Shown in pieces: positions 23,476 through 37,400 of a stretch of 64,000 bases of DNA. Source of the DNA: Hofstenia miamia (taxonomy: Eukaryota > Xenacoelomorpha > Acoela > Hofsteniidae). The position numbers were made by a program, and so were the translations under genes. The notes beneath the pieces are model-generated. The model did no database searches and was not told the origin of the DNA. It saw only the letters and a program-made list of their open reading frames with translations. The DNA is taken from NCBI GenBank assembly GCA_900660155.1, contig CABFPE010000312.1:896151-960150 (forward strand), in the 5' to 3' direction. Every line of letters starts with the position of its first letter. The first letter of the stretch is position 1.

Positions 23476-23775
23476 GGGAAGTGATCCAAATTCAATACGT
23501 TAACAACACCGTTAACAAATGGTGTTTTACGTTAACATGACCATAAACCAAATCGTTAACTTACACTCAAAATAAATTCGCTAAAGATGAAGTTTACGTT
23601 AAAGGCGTGTTTTTCCGCAAATGTTATTCCAAATAACTTTGACAAATTTAGGTTCTGCACATTTCTTCAAATATATCTATGCAAATTTATTAAACTTATG
23701 CAGACATTTGAATCTGGAATTGTTGTTTACGGTTACATTTTCATTTGTTAACGTATTGAATTTGGATCACTTCCC
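23476..23775. mobile_element. 300-bp MITE with 31-bp perfect inverted ends
   Basis: The left end GGGAAGTGATCCAAATTCAA and its continuation ACGTTAACAA are mirrored exactly by the right end finishing GGATCACTTCCC at 23775. The interior repeats GTTAAC several times. No target duplication could be fixed. The perfect ends suggest recent activity or gene conversion. Confidence 0.75.
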
Positions 23776-24917
23776 TACGTAGATTACAAGAAAACAGAAC
23801 GAATAAGTGTTTAAAATAACACTGATGCAAAATCTGAAGAGATTTGAGATAGTGAATAAACAAATTATGCGAAGAATTCATGGAAAACATGCAACCGCAA
23901 TGGCAATTTGAAGTCCTTTATGAACGTGCCAAGTAGGTTGAAAAAAAGTAGACAAGGGAATTAGGGATAAAATCATCCAACCAACTTTCTGATAGGCAGA
24001 GAATTGTTCGTGGTTCAAGGGTTGCAGCAAGAAATTGAGAAAGATCAATGCAGGGAGAGATATTGTACAAGCTTAATAGAAATAGTTTAGGATGCTCGTC
24101 AAATTTGAATTTGCACTGAAATGTGTTGTTATGGAAGAGACACATATGTCGATGCAAGACTTGGACTGGAAGATCAGACATGCCAATATGATATATAATT
24201 TCCTTCATATTACTCAAATCGTGATTAAAACATCTACTCTACAAAACCGAACACAAAAGCTCAAGGTTTCTTCAATTGAAGATCTCTTTGAATATCGGCA
24301 ATAACATTCAATACAAAAGAGCATGAGTCGATTTTGTCCAAAATTTATCTTATCTCATTATTAGATATGCTGACCTTTGCATTTTGCATGTTTAAAATTT
24401 GTATTATTCTTATAGAAGTTGGGATTGGAAGAATATATAAATGCAAAAATTTACTGTAATGGAATACAGAGAAGAATTGATATTTTGAGACACTCTTTTC
24501 ACAACCGTTCAGTTTCCGTCGTAATTAAATGAAACTGTCTCAGCAATTCATCATTCGCTTAGTAATTAGAAAGTGCGGATTATCTGTTTACAGCCGAGAA
24601 TTTAAGGTGTTGCTTAAGTCAATATCGCCCTTAACTTCAAATTCTAAATGTAGTGTTGATTGGTTGGGAAACTGAGCTTAATATCGTTTTATTGACAAAA
24701 CCAAATCTAATATCCTTTTTGATCGATGAGTGCGGGAACTAAAAAATTTGGTTTAAGTTTGTTGTGTTGTGTTTGCCCAATCCTAGCCACGTACAGATAT
24801 ATTTAAATCGCCTCCTTTTGCAATATTTAATTTTGCTTAATTTTACTAAATGTGCATTTAATATAAGATATTTATTATATTAAGCTGTTTTACTGGAGGA
24901 CTATTTATTCCGGGATG

Positions 24918-24948
24918 GGCTCGGCTCGGCTCGGCTCGGCTCGGCTCG
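24918..24948. repeat. (CGGCT)n pentanucleotide repeat
   Basis: About six copies of the pentamer sit in an otherwise AT-rich region. The same pentamer type appears reversed at about 48800 and 50040, where it lies within a GC-rich transposon-like segment, so this may be a remnant of the same family. Confidence 0.75.
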
Positions 24949-25068
24949 TTTGATTGCTAATATTTTTGGCTCAGTAGTTACATTATGCGACAAGGCCTTT
25001 ATTTTAAGAATAAAATTGATTTACCATGGTATGATAATTAGTAGCTTCATTAAGTAATATATATATAT

Positions 25069-25185
25069 NNNNNNNNNNNNNNNNNNNNNNNNNNNNNNNN
25101 NNNNNNNNNNNNNNNNNNNNNNNNNNNNNNNNNNNNNNNNNNNNNNNNNNNNNNNNNNNNNNNNNNNNNNNNNNNNNNNNNNNNN
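25069..25185. other. Assembly gap inside an AT microsatellite
   Basis: A run of N is flanked on both sides by (AT)n, so the gap is an unresolved microsatellite. Confidence 0.98.
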
Positions 25186-25207
25186 ATATATATATATATA
25201 TATATAT

Positions 25208-28200
25208 GACAATGTGTTATAAATGAATGAAGGCTTTCCTTAACTAATCTTAGTTGCTGACAATCATGATATGCTCAAATCAATAATGTAATTTCAGGTA
25301 TGACAATAAATGGAAGATTTAACAAATTCTTGCATAAATATATTTAGTAAAAATGTTCACATTTCGATAAGTATGTATGTGATATAATTCTGGTGATAGA
25401 GTTGCGGTCATAACATATATGATAATTAATTTCTTTGGTTCCCACTAAAAAGAAAAAATGGTATGATTTAATTTAATAATTATTTTGCTAATCTCCTAGT
25501 TAGAATGAAATTAAGTAAATATCCGTTTTCATTCTTTCGTCTGATATCAATTATATTCATTTAATGATTTATTTATTAATTTATTCTTGTAAATTCTAGC
25601 AAATTCACAAAAATAAAATTTACAGTTTTCAAGTTTATAAAAATTAATAGAATAATTCCAATATAATTCTTTTAACCGAATTTGACTTATCAAATTAATA
25701 TATAATTTGACAAAAAACAATCCGTACAAAATAGTTTATTAACATTTCTTTATTAGTGCATTCTTAAACATTAAGTGATGAACGTAGATTTTAACACCAA
25801 AAAAATAGAATGAAATACAAATAGAAAGATTTAAAAGTCCATGTATTCCAAGTATAAGGATAAAGAAGAACATGAATTTTTAAAAGTCTATTTAAATAGT
25901 TATCACTACTGGTACGACTTAAGGTAGATAAAAGGTATTAGGAGTTATAATTCTGCTGAATACCCTAATGTTGAAATTTTTGGTGCACAAGTTAAGCATA
26001 GGGATTAAGCATTTCGGCTATGCAATTTTTTTGAATAAATTATGCAAATGAAATTGAAAATGGCAGCAAAGCAAAAATTGGCAGGGTATACTGATTGTCA
26101 TACTGCTTCCACAAACTTCAATCAAAGTTACTCAAACTTTTACAAATAACAATTAATAGGTATACCAACAATTCTAGCTTTTGATTGCTTTAAGCCATCA
26201 TGATATATTAAAAAAATGAATCATTTTAAGTGATCAAACAATTTCCAATATCTAATTAATTATGTAAAAATATGTTTTCTAGAATTTTCTAAAAATATTA
26301 AAAAACTAAAAAGGAAACATAAAAGAGGAGCATTTAATGAGCTGTCAGGCGGCCAAATTATTAATTTGTGCTTAGACATGAAAGTTTTTTACAGAATCAA
26401 GAAAAACAACTTTTAAAATTCATTAAAATACCTCTGAAGTGTTAATGTCTTGGATGAAAATTTGCAGTTTTCGTAATTTTTTATAGTCGCTTAGATTAAC
26501 AAGAATTAGTCAGCTTTTCTCCATTCAAATGGTGTGTTTGAAAACATTGTCAGCCTTACTAGGGGCGTTGCTAAAGAATTTTTAGGGGCATGCTTTTTTG
26601 GAAAAAATTTATTATATGTTAAGACATAAGTACAAATGATTTGACCTCATATTTAAAGTCTGCGGGTCTTAAACCTCTAAAATGACACAAAACTGAGTAA
26701 AAATGGCAAATCATGGTGATTGTTACAATCTGTCTACTCTAAAGGACCAGAGTACCGTCATTTTAAATTTCAATGGCACTTAGGATTTGAAGTACTGAAA
26801 TTTGCAAGAAATCGTAGTAAACTAAGGTGTAAGTTGATGACATTTCCAGGGGATTGCTGAGAAAGAGTACATACTATTGATGTAATTGTATGGACCATAT
26901 TTACACAATTCAATAAATCGAGATACACCATGTGCTTAACATTGTAATATAATACTATTCAAATCAACGAATTTTCCCAGTGGAATTGTAGGGATCTATT
27001 ATTGGAGAATTCAAAATTCAATAGCCTATGGTATTAAAGGATTATTTATATCTTGAACTTAAAGATGACGGTGGTTTTCTGAACTGTGGCTTGTGCTACC
27101 CTTGGACTCATAGCGATGAAGTTCTTGATAGAGTAAATGATCTATTTTCTGTATTCTACTCACAGAAAATTGAAAACTTTGTCTAAAGGTATCATCATTT
27201 TATCTATTCTCGATGTTTTTCTTCTTAATTTATTTGGCTGTCGGAGACATTTCCTTTGTAGATGCACTCAATTCGTACGCAAAGACGTTAGATCCAAGTA
27301 GATTCCTCATATTATTTACGAATGTTGTGAAAAATGACAAACCTTTAATCAAATGATAAGCCTTATGTATTCAACATGGGGTTGCCAGTAGTTGAGTATT
27401 AAGTGAAAGGTTGTTAAGAACCATTAAATTGTTAACACCTCTTGGAGAAGCGACAGAAATATTATAAAATCTGGATCTAAAGTGTTCTTACTGTACTTCA
27501 CCTACTCTTCATACAAAGCCTTTGCCAAAAATGTGCCATAAATTTAACAGCATTTTTTCAGTTACGCTAAGCTTGGCGTCATCTCCAGAGAACATTTCGC
27601 ACTCAAGACTTCTAAATCAAGCTAATTTTCAATAAACAAAATTGAAACAAAACATTTTAAGGTTGCTTTGAAGCCATTAGTTTAATAAAATATGATTAAT
27701 TAGATTAAAAAAACTAATTAAAAATAGTTTTAGGGTTGTGTTTTCGTGTGGTGATAATCTGAAAAGCAGATTTTGTTTGGGTTGAGAAATGAATTAATTT
27801 TGTGCTTTTGCACACTTATAAGAATTTTCCAGTGCTGGTTGCAATTTTTTAAAAAACCTGGTAGTGACCCAAAGTAGGCCAATCACTGATACCTGGCCGC
27901 GGTGACGAACAAGGAGCTCACAAGACGTTTTTGCCCTCTCATTGCATTTACTGCAAAAAAATGTGAAAGTGATACAGTAAAAAAACGTCCCATTTTTCTT
28001 TTCCAAATCAATTGGTTTCAACTTCAGCAGTAACCATTAAAAAATGACTCAAGATGTGAATTGTCCAATTTTTGGTACAAAAGTTAAAGTAGGGATATAA
28101 TTCTAAAATGCGATCCATGTTTCGTTTGTAGACGTTCACCATATCTGGCTAAGAAAATTGCTGGCATTGGTGTTCCCTTTTAGCCTTCCAATAGGCTTAC

Positions 28201-28498
28201 TGCATTCAAATTTACTAGGAGACCATCATCAATTGATTAATTGTTTTTACTTTCCTTTTTTTCAGTTGTTTATGCTGGTAAAAGTGATGTGTAATCAAAA
28301 TTTTTTTTCCAAAGAACACTGAGCTCATAACAGGGTCATGAATAATCGAGAAGGCCTACGTCTATTGAAATTTTCTATTTGCGAGTTTACCTTCCTATCC
28401 GGTAATTCTTTCTACTAAATTGGGCTGTTGGTTTGGAATAGAAACGTTTATAAAATTTCACTTATGTTTATTATTTACTCTATAAAATTACGATTTAG
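25208..28498. other. AT-rich stretch upstream of the SLC5-like gene
   Basis: No certain gene. A plus-strand open stretch at about 27030-27185 (containing LELKDDGGFLNCGLCYPWTH) and a minus-strand one at 27794-28021 (containing LLVRHRGQVSVIGLLWVTT) look more protein-like than chance, but I recognise neither. A sequence TACTAGGGGCGTTGCTAAAG at about 26556 resembles a lone transposon end. The first exon and promoter of the SLC5-like gene should lie in the last few hundred bases or further upstream; I could not pick them. Confidence 0.4.
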
Positions 28499-31400
28499 AT
28501 TCCATTACAAGACTATACTTGGGTATTGCTTTACCTGTTTGCATTTGCCTATATTTTACTTTGGAAATTGCTCTACTTGCAGAATTTGACTCTTTCCTCC
28601 ATGTTCTTAGGCAAAAGGTAAGAACTTCCTCTCATTCTATGATTATAAATCACACATAGCACATATTTTCTTTTATTAAATTAACTTGTAAAATACAATC
28701 AAATTATAACAAAATAAAAATCGGAAAATTTGGAAAACAGCTTGAAAGACTACAAAAACCATGTAAGCGTTATATATATATATATATGCATATATATATA
28801 TATATTTATATAAAATTTTGCGCAGCACACTTACGCCAAGAATTTACTTATTGAGTATCAATTATGTGGTTATATCCACTACATTGGTGTCGACAGTTAT
28901 CTCGACTACGACAGTTGTATGTATATAAAAATTAGTTGTCATACCTTATTGATATTGAAGTGTTGTGCAAAAATTTAGCAACCCCTATAAAAATCAAATA
29001 TTTTTTTGATAATTTGAAATTTCTAATATAAATAATAATTGTCATTATATGGTGTTGTCATTATACTGTTCAAATCAGTTCAACAGAAGAGAAACTTAAG
29101 TATAAAATGTCTCATGCTAAAGTACACTTTAACAACAGTCGTCAAAACTAAGAAAATTAATTCAAATCACACACAATCACAACCATTCATAAAAATAACA
29201 AAAGAATTAAGAACAAATAACACAAGATATTACATTTAGTAATGATTTACAATAGAATTATTGTTGATTGTGTTTGCTTATGTTTGAGTGAGTTGTTTTA
29301 AACCATTATATCGCCGTATTATTCAAATTGATGTGAATTATTATTTTTGTCTTCAATAAGAAAAAATGAAGAATTGACAGCAAATGAATGCGGCCAAATT
29401 GATACTTTGCATTGTACTAATCATTCTATAAATTTTATTTTAAGAACTATTGGTGTGAATAAGTCTATGGTTTCCAGAACATTAAAAAGAATTAATGAAA
29501 ATGGTGATTATTCATCACATGCAAGCAAAGGAAGGCCAAGAATTATGTCAGCTCAAAGCAATTGTCATATTCATTGATATGCTGTACAAAAGCCATTTGA
29601 AACTTCAAAGGAGATACTTGCTAGTCTTCATATTGATGTTCTTCATCCACATCCATCAATTATACATCACTGGTTAGCAAGAATTTCATCTGAAGTGCTA
29701 CAGACCTTTGACAAGGCCAGTTTCATCAAAGAACAATATTAAAGAAAGATTGGCCTTCTGCAATTGATAAAAGAACTGGACAGTTAATGATTGGTCAAAG
29801 GTAATATTTTCTGACGAGTCTACTTTTAAACAATTTCACATCAATCCACATCATGTGAGATGTCCAGAGGGGAAATGATATGATCCCAAATTTTCAAGCC
29901 CAGCTGTGAAGCATAGTCCATCCATTATGGTCTGGGGTGCCATTAGTTCTACTGGTCATTGTGGTCTCTATTTTTGCCAAAAGATGAAAAGATCAAAGCT
30001 AAGAAATACCTGGAAATCATTCAAGAAAAGATACCACAATTTATGGTTATCAAAAATGCCACCTTTTTTCAGCAAGATGGAGCCACTTCCCATGCTGCCC
30101 AAATTGTCACTCAATGGTTCCAAGAACAGTCTTTTCAGCTCCTCACGGGATGGCCTAGTAACTCACCAGATTTTAATTTGATTGAAAATTGTTGGGGTTA
30201 CATGAAAGACTGATTAATGGAGAAAAAGCCTATGAGAATTCAACATCTCATCAACATCATCAAACATGTTTGGATTGAAGAGACACAGGTGATTACTGTC
30301 AGAAGTTGTTTAATTCAATGTCTTGGCGCATTGCCTCTTGCCTTGAGAATAAAGGCCTCCACACAAAATACTAAGTATTCATGAAATTTTTATGTCGGTT
30401 TGTTATTCTTAAGTACAGTGTACATACATAAATTGACTTTTGTACATTTATTAATAGTTTTTTAAAATTATCCAAAAATACTTGATTTTTATGGGGGTTG
30501 CTAAACTTTTGCACAACACTTTATATCCACTTGGACAAAATATAGAAAAAGTTTTCTACTTGAGTATTGCTGTCGAGTAATCCCGATTCTGAAGTGAGCG
30601 AAAGCATCTGCTGATCCATATCCCATTCTATTTACTTAACATAGATTCCAAAGTGTGATTAAACTCTACATATCTGGTAAATCTTACTTTAACTATAAAT
30701 CTAAAACAAAAACAAGATTGCAATGTATTTTAGTAATGAAGATTCAATACATTTTTACCTTTTGGAATCTACACCCAACAAAAACATCCTTTCTTAGTAC
30801 ACCTCACAAAAAATTTGGATTTTACCGAACCGTAAGCCAAAATCGAGTAAGGTCTGAGAAAGTTAAGGTGAAATATATTCAGAAAAGTATAATTTTTTAA
30901 TTTTAGTTTAATTGTAGCATTTCTTATTATACTAACAAAACGAGATAGTGTTTTTATTAGTTTTTATAATTAAGGCTTTCTAAACTTGCAAAGCATGAGA
31001 ATGGCACAATGCGATTCAAAACATAAGAAAAGCTTTATTGTCTAAAACAAACGTACAAAAGAAACATGCAATGTTTCAATTGATGTTTTTGTAATCATTG
31101 CCTAACGTTGCGATATTGATATATATTTATGCGCAAATGGTATTTGTTGATATTTATATATTTATTAGAAATGTGACACCTCCCATGATTTGTCTCTCGC
31201 TAGCTGGTTGGTTTATTACAGCAAATAATGCAGTTTTAATAACGAAATTTGCGGCTGAATTTGGCATTTCCAGTCAAGGTCTCTTTGCTCAAGAGTTTCT
31301 CGCAATTTTTGTAAGTATAACTATATGTATCCAAAAAGGGAATCAAATAATTTCAGTAAATAAATTTTCCAAAAGAATTGAGATTTTTACATTTTTGAAC

Positions 31401-34170
31401 TCAGTAGATGAAGAATTTGAGTTTGTAAAAAGTATGGGACTTTTAACTCAAAATTTCTATCTTATTAATTTTGGTTTTGCGCATTCGGCATGGCTTGCAA
31501 ACTTTATTTGAAAACAGTTTCTGAATAAATGCCAATTCCAATTGCCTATAGAGTGTTAAAAAAAACTAATTTATATTCGGAGTATTGCTAATGCATACAA
31601 CATCCAAGCGTAAATAGGAATTCAAACAGTTTCTCGATCGACTATTTCATTGTCATTAGCGAATCACGTTACTTTGCTGCAAGTAGTTTTCACAAACTGC
31701 ATTCCAGAACCTGGTAGAAGAGCGGGGGGGTTGCCACTGTACTTTTCATCATCAGTTATTAAAAATAGGGGGAAATTAGGAGGTAGTCAACTTAAAGAAT
31801 TTCATGCATCATACATACAAATATTGCAGTCAGTCTGTAACTTCATTGAAAAGACAACGTTAGTGCATAATGAGCTTTTACCATAGCATGATAGAATCTT
31901 TCTTCCCCTTAATTTTAAGTATGAATTGTATGACTAGCGACATTTCTTGAGCAGACTCCTATTGAAACACAAAGTGATAATGTATGCAATTAACACGGTT
32001 GCATCATCCTCAGATATCATCAGTTACGTAATATAACATAACGTACTTTACACGCTGTGAAAATGGAAGTATAATGAGCGAATTAACCAAATTTTAAAAT
32101 TACATTATACAAAATGAAGTATCAGGTTGATCACTTGTTGGCTCCCACCTCAGGATCAATCGTAGCACTACATCAATGTCTGCTAACAAAGTATTACTCA
32201 CTATTTAGCATTTACTATAAACAACCATTATTACTCGGTTTGTAAGGAATGTCTCCTTGTCCCATGATTGTAACTAACACACTTCCGTATCACCTGCCTT
32301 GACAATGAATGTCTTAAAACTGTTACTTCACAGTCCCATCTTAGTGACTGGTCCGTACCCACTCGTGACATCTGTAATTTTGTATATATGGTCATTGTAG
32401 CATTCACTTTTTAATAAATTCTTTTACTTAACTATTTTTCTAATCATAGCACTTCTTTACCCTCATGACTATCCTTAAAATGATTTTCCTGTCCCAACCA
32501 AGAAAATTTAAAGCTTGGCACTCCATCCCCTGGCAATCGATTGAGAGTCATGATGTAAAATTTGGATAAAAACCAATTCATTAGTTTAGTCATACATATG
32601 CGACATACAAATACCCTGCATTTATATATATATATATATATATACTTGTAAATTTCATTTTGAATTCCTGCTAAGAGCCAAATAGGCTTCGACTTGTTAT
32701 GAAATTGTTGTAATGATCAAGAATCTCAAGATGAAATGCTTTATATAAATAATGAAATTGATCAAAGTTGTTATTTCAAAATCTTTTTAGGTATATATTC
32801 ATATAGTGCTACCAGTGTTCTTGGCGACAGGTAGCAAAACTATTCCAAATTACTTTCTGTCCAGATTTACTATCAAAAGAGTCCACTATTACATGACAGT
32901 CTGCGTCATAACTATATCGTTCTTTCGATACATAGCTGTATTCTTAAGTGTGCTTAATGTCTTCTTAGACTTTGCATCCAATTTTGCATTGATCGCTTCA
33001 TTTTATGCATGGATATTGGCAATTCTCTATATTCACATCATGTTAAAAGGAAGTAAGTAATATATTCAAGATAAATCATTTGTTGAAACTACCTATGCAT
33101 AGAGGAATAAGTAGAACATTTCCTATCAATTTCTAAAATTTGTGAATACATTAAATTTGGGTTACTCGCGTTAGGCTAATGGCAGCAGTTAATCTCCGGC
33201 TAGGTTAATTATTTTGGGCTTCCAAATTTATGGATCACAACTGTTAAGAAAATTTCATTTGCAATTGCGCTTGCTAATAAAGCTAATTAATATTTAGTGC
33301 TAAAGACAAATGTAAATACCTGCTCTAATGTAACAACTGAAAGTTTTTTTTAAAGTTTGAATATCTGAGCATGGTTAGGGAAAAATTATTTGATGGGTGG
33401 GTGTGGCTTAAAAAACTCTACCCGCACATTAAAAAAGATTTATATATATCTATATATATATATATATATATATCTATATATACATATGTTTATGTGTATA
33501 TATATACATATACATATATATATATGTATATATATACATATATATAGAGCTATATATATACATATGTTTATGTGTGTGTATGTATATACATATATATATG
33601 TATATGTATATATACATATACATATATATATGTATATATACATATATATATGTATATGTATATATACATATACATATATATATGTATATACATACACACA
33701 CATAAACATATGTATATATNTATATATATATATATATATACCTAAATACATATATTATATTTTTTTGTTTAGCTTATCCCCTGGTACTGACGATATCTGC
33801 GATCAATTCAGGAATACTTTGCTGTACACTCGCATTTATGTTTTTTTCAGGATTTTATCATATCAACTATTCTAGCATAGGAACAACATTTTCAACTGCA
33901 ATTCCTCAGAGATATTACTTAGAAAACGAAGAGGTAATATCCGGTTCTGATATCACGGCGGCTCCTAATAAATGGTCATACTGTAAGATTCATATGCATT
34001 ATTTGATTTCGTTCCAGCATAATACTGCATTTTATAATTTTAAATACAATAAAGAGCAATTATGTGCATAAGTATAAAACGAGTAATCAATAAAATTTAT
34101 AAGAATTCATTTACTATGTCTGTAGTGAATGGAACAAATTAAAAATGTATGTACACGCATACATATACAT

Positions 34171-34216
<46 letters not shown>

Positions 34217-34383
34217 GGCATACGGTACTGGTTGTTTCTCGGCCAAAGCAAGTGTTTTCTAATCAAGCTTGTTACTTGCAAATATGTTTATTACTTACTG
34301 TATATAAGACCAAGAAATATTTGTAAATAGAAAATAGTTTTAGTTCTGTTCTATTAACAAGCTGCCTTACATGTATTCCACCG

Positions 34384-34437
<54 letters not shown>

Positions 34438-37400
34438 ATATATACATGTGTTTATCTGTGTGTATATACATATACATATATATAATATATATAATGTATA
34501 TATATATATAGATACATATATATGTATATATATATATATTGAAGAATATTTAAAAAACATTTCATAAAATTAGTTTTCTAATATAGCTAATCATTGTGTG
34601 AAATCACAAATATTTATTATATTTTTTATTCTAGTTATTTTATGAGTTTTAATAGGTAGTTCTTTTATTTGGATTTTTTGTTGTGAGTTTAGTTATTGTA
34701 ACTTCATTTATTCCATGCATATAATTTACGTATACCCTTACTTTTGAAAATAGTATATAAATTGTTCAAAGAAGATAAATTGAAAATAAAGCTGTTAAAT
34801 ATTATATAGATGTATGACTCAAATGTTGTGATAATGTTTCGAATGCAGATTTCTTTTCATTAAGTATGAAGACGAGGAAGTTCATTTCTTGCTATTTTGT
34901 TGAGAGAAGTTGGATTTTAGCATGAATCTGTATTTGCAGTTATACTGAAGTTAAACGACCATCCAATCATTTTTGGAGGTGAACAAATTCATAAATTGAA
35001 AATATGAACTTTTTTCTCTTAGGAATTCTCTCATTTCTTAAAGCTTAAAAAGACTCTTAATAAAATCTGATTGATTGATTGAGTTACCTCCAATTATGTC
35101 AATGTTTCTTAATAGGTACAATGGTGTCCAATCAAGTGCATGAATTTAAATGATTCTGACATGAAATGGTATGCATGCATTCATGTGTGAATTTTTTTAT
35201 TCCAGCAGTAGACATATTTAGATGACACTCTAAGCCATATGTCCAACAACACAGCGTACACCGCATAGGCCTTGAGTGTCATAATTATATATATGTATAT
35301 ATATGCTTCTTATGCTTTGATCTTGTTTTCGTTACTATTAGAATAATTTTTCTGAATTTTTTCTACACATTTTCAATATTTAAAAACATAAATTTTAGTT
35401 AAAAAATTGATTATAATTAAAGAGCTAATTTTTTTTGCAATTTAGTTGCTCTTCATCCAGCAGTAGAAGACAGAAGTGTTTTCAGCTACTTCTTTACTTT
35501 TTTGGGCTCCTTCATTGTCATGTTTTGTTCCATTTTAACGGATCAAGTATTTTACCAGCATTTATTGATGATTCACGATTACTTCAACATTCGCTTATGC
35601 GTCATACTTGCTTCCGGATTCAAACTGCTAATCGTATTAGTATTTACAATTATAGGTATCAAAACATAGCCTTTCCTAAATTTGAATAATCTAATCAAAG
35701 TTCGTTTTCTTAGATTTAGGTGCAACTTTAATAGCTTTATGGAAAATGTAAAAAATACGATTCTATTTCAATACTAGTGTGCATGTGCATGTACATACGT
35801 AAATAATGATCTTTAATATGATTCAACGTCAGCAAAACAATACTTACTAAGCTGTCGAGTAAAATTTATTTTAAAAGAGGCAATATTGCCAATTATTGTA
35901 CTTCCAGCTTATATATCCATTATGATGCATATTTAATTACAAAAGGACAATGTGAAAAACTACTGGATTTCTAAAATTTTAATAATTTTGTAAAATGAAA
36001 CTTCGCAGTATTTCTTTCATGAAAATTTCAATATGTCAAAGTAAGTCAAGCACTAAAGGGTGAAGAACTAGAGTGTTTCATAAAAATTTTCTTAAGTTTT
36101 AGATGTTAAAAAAATAGAAACGTTTATTAAAAATTATAAATGACATGTTATCATATTGTGTTACAATAGGAAGCTGCGCATTTAAGTATGATTCTTTTCA
36201 ATAAAGTATTTTCTAGAAAGATTTAATTTAGCACGAATTTTTTTATGTAGGGGATGATATGCAACTATAATTGCATTGCTTGATGTATCTTAGGGAATCA
36301 TATATGAATGTTGTTAGGCAGTTCAATAATCCCTAAGGCACAGTTGCAAACATGCTAAATTCTTTTGTTCAATTTACCAGGAAGTTGTATGAATGCAGCA
36401 GCATAATCAAAGATACTGAGAACAGCAGGTTGGAATACTTCGCAAATAGATTTATCAGAAACCAACGGTCCAATAATTCTCAAATAGTACAGATGTTTTG
36501 AGGCTTCAACGTTCATCCGACTTTACGTTTCGATTAGTTGCATATTGATGCAATTTCCAGGTCATCAGGAAGAGAATATGACTTGTTCTTAAAAGTCATT
36601 TGCCTAGATTTTGACGAAATCAGCTTCAACTGATTTTTTATGACTATACTTGTATATGTTCGACCTCGGTTATAATAAGTGAATTTTTATTAGAATTGTC
36701 GAAGTCAAATCATCTGCATGTTTCGTAATTCTAAACTAGCAGGTCTGCAAGAAACAGTTTCGGTGCCAAAAGCGATCCTTGTAATACGGTAAAATTTGTT
36801 CTTTCTATGACAATTCTTAATAAAGAAATATCGATCAGGTAGATATTTCGATAGTGTTTTCATATGAATGCTCTGTCAATTATATTTAAAGTTAACTGGC
36901 AAACAACATTTTAATATCTGTGATGGATGACACATCATCAAAAACTTAAAGCATAAAGGAGTGTCCTTTTTCACTAAATTCCTGAAACTTCATTCGGTCG
37001 CAATATCGTGTGGTCGCACCTTTGCACATGATGCTCCTCAAAAGGGTTTGTGTTGAATTTAAAAAATATTGTGATTTTCATCAAAAACAGTTAACATCTT
37101 TAAATACGTCAGGAAGAGCAATACAATTTGTACAAATTTTCAACAATGGAAATTTAAATATCCCATCCCCAGAAAATTGAACTGGTGGTTGGGCTTATCA
37201 GGTCGTAGGTAATTCAACTAGGTGTAGCGACAGGTCTTTGCATGTGCCTTACGGCCGTTTACCTTACAATGTCTGATGTAGACCCACCATGCATTAAGAA
37301 ATTTGGAAAAAAGACTACAAGATTAAACCAACACGCAAAAAAGTCCTATGTAGTTCTGCCTTTTACAAGAAACGTTTTTTTACTTCTATCAGCAATCAAT

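Noticed and set aside
28270-28440. Possible first exon of the SLC5-like gene (ATG at about 28339 with a donor-like GTAATT)
   Set aside because: The donor would leave phase 1 while the next exon needs phase 0, and a short ATG-CTG alternative near 28274 has no further support.
33390-33875. Long open frames on both strands rich in Y, I and H
   Set aside because: They arise from TATATACATA microsatellite; only the exon 33773-33982 inside the range is real, in its own frame.
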